Below are positions 6,790 through 7,792 of a stretch of 7,792 nt of DNA, in pieces. The translations under genes were made by a program, and so were the position numbers. The notes beneath the pieces were generated by a model. That model made no database searches. It saw only the letters and a program-made list of their open reading frames with translations, and was not told where the DNA came from. Location of the stretch: NCBI GenBank assembly GCA_021107975.1, contig JAIORT010000341.1, forward strand, positions 1 through 7,792, read 5' to 3'. The stretch's first letter is position 1. The number at the start of each line of letters is the position of its first letter. This DNA is from Bacteroidales bacterium (GTDB lineage: Bacteria > Bacteroidota > Bacteroidia > Bacteroidales > JAADJA01).

Positions 6790-7792
6790 ATGAAAAAACC
6801 TGTCGCACTTCTGTTATTCCTTATTTTATCTTTTGGATTCCAGGGAAAAGCTCAATGGTTTTGGCAAAACCCATTACCACAGGGCAACCAATTAAATGAT
6901 ATCTGTTTTACCGATTCAGCCGGTTACGCCGTAGGTAAACACGGAGTTATAATAAAATCAACCGATAAAGGAGCAACCTGGTCATTATCAGACTCACTAA
7001 CAACAGATGAACTCATTTCGGTTTTTTTTGTAAATGACACTATTGGTTACATAGCAGGCGACAATGGAACAATTTTTAAGACTATAAATAATGAAAATTG
7101 GGATTTGATAGAATCAGGAACACACTACCGGCTTGAGTCGGTATATTTTCCCAGTATGGATACCGGTTATATTGCCGGTTATAAAGGAATTATGCTTAAA
7201 ACAACTGATGGAGGTAACAACTGGGAGTTTTTGGAATCAGGAACTTTAAGTACGATAAACTCAGTTTACTTTATTTCGAATAACACAGGATTTATAGCAG
7301 GAGCAAACGGTTTGATAAAAAAAACAACCGACGGCGGCTTAAACTGGAATTTGATACCGTCAGGATTTCTTTACTCACTTTATGATATTTCATTTCCCGA
7401 TTTTAATACCGGTTTTATCATCGGAAAAACAGGAATGATTTTAAAAACTGTCGATAACGGTGAAACCTGGACTGATCTTTCGTTTGCCACTTTTAATAAG
7501 GATTTACATTCTGTTTATTTTCATAATGCCGACACCGGTTATATAGCAGGTTTGTACGGAACAATTTTAAAGACTACGGATGGCGGAGCAAACTGGTTGA
7601 TTCAGGAAACGAATACCCTAATTAATCTTAAATCTATTTTCCTGATAAATGATTCAACAATCTTTGTATCTGGAGATTATGGCACAATACTTAAAACAGA
7701 AAATTGTGATACAATTTGGACACCGGTAATATCAGGCAACAATTGTATTTTAAAATCCGTACTGTTTATTAATGACAGTACCGGTTTTACAA
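6790..7792 (+). CDS. Secreted Ycf48/BNR-like beta-propeller protein (3' end beyond window)
   Basis: The frame is open from ATG 6790 to the right edge: 334 residues, no stop. A signal peptide is clear (MKK, hydrophobic core, GKA before Q22). Seven repeats of 40-42 residues follow, each built on [DN]TGY/FIAG..G.I.KTTDGG..W. Their closing Trp residues are at 64, 104, 145, 186, 227, 269 and 310, and an eighth repeat begins at the edge. This is the Ycf48-like/BNR pattern found in photosystem assembly factor Ycf48 and in many exported Bacteroidota proteins, where it folds as a beta-propeller. The start is 6 bases after the PorP/SprF stop, so the two are almost certainly co-transcribed. The missing C-terminus may carry a T9SS sorting domain, but that cannot be seen. 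A role as surface companion of the giant cargo is inferred from position only. A photosynthetic role is not suggested. Confidence 0.88.
   Translation, partial: MKKPVALLLFLILSFGFQGKAQWFWQNPLPQGNQLNDICFTDSAGYAVGKHGVIIKSTDKGATWSLSDSLTTDELISVFFVNDTIGYIAGDNGTIFKTINNENWDLIESGTHYRLESVYFPSMDTGYIAGYKGIMLKTTDGGNNWEFLESGTLSTINSVYFISNNTGFIAGANGLIKKTTDGGLNWNLIPSGFLYSLYDISFPDFNTGFIIGKTGMILKTVDNGETWTDLSFATFNKDLHSVYFHNADTGYIAGLYGTILKTTDGGANWLIQETNTLINLKSIFLINDSTIFVSGDYGTILKTENCDTIWTPVISGNNCILKSVLFINDSTGFT
6892..7792 (+). repeat. Tandem ~123-bp repeats encoding the propeller blades
   Basis: The period is 40-42 codons, visible in the DNA as recurring ACCGGTTATAT...GCAGG and AAAAC...GATGG segments (for example near 7160-7222 and 7534-7595). 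The repeats are diverged, not identical, which argues for an old array. Blade 7 is the most divergent: the usual TDGG is replaced by ENCD (Cys306), and Cys319 follows. Confidence 0.8.

Noticed and set aside
292..7792. Defence system, toxin-antitoxin or biosynthetic cluster
   Set aside because: No nuclease, methylase, helicase, reverse transcriptase, toxin or enzyme motif was seen in any coding region. All proteins are exported or outer-membrane types.

Overview
The window looks like a piece of a Bacteroidota chromosome (Bacteroidales/Cytophagales-like, possibly an uncultured lineage). The reasons are AT-rich DNA, start codons without Shine-Dalgarno sequences, a giant secreted protein ending in a type IX secretion system (T9SS) type-B sorting domain, and a PorP/SprF-family outer-membrane protein directly behind it. 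No taxonomic marker gene is present, so the placement rests on these protein families alone.

Layout, left to right. Bases 1-62 appear to be the last codons of an upstream plus-strand gene whose C-terminus also resembles a type-B sorting domain. Bases 61-261 are a compact, palindrome-rich, MITE-like element. It has near-perfect 15-bp terminal inverted repeats, an inner inverted repeat and four short C-run/G-run hairpins in a nested arrangement, and AATT flanks both ends. Bases 292-5706 encode an 1804-residue exported protein: a signal peptide, three long related repeat units (each opening with a YWV..GxW...HW motif and closing with a QTI...GxC...GxF/GWxF module), an Ig/PKD-like stretch, and the type-B sorting domain. 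Bases 5755-6783 encode the PorP/SprF-family protein. From 6790 to the right edge, an open reading frame that runs off the window encodes a secreted Ycf48/BNR-type beta-propeller protein with seven complete ~41-residue repeats and the start of an eighth.

Working model (inference from known families). The giant protein is a surface adhesin-like T9SS cargo. The PorP/SprF protein is its dedicated outer-membrane partner, as SprF is for SprB in Flavobacterium johnsoniae gliding. The propeller protein is a co-transcribed exported companion. Intergenic gaps of 48 and 6 bases support an operon. The T9SS core machinery is not in the window.

I see no RNA gene, CRISPR array, transposase or convincing promoter. 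The least explained items are the nested-palindrome element, which seems to have inserted exactly at the upstream gene's stop codon, and a strict 17-residue solenoid period inside each large repeat unit of the giant protein. Neither amounts to proof of a new system.
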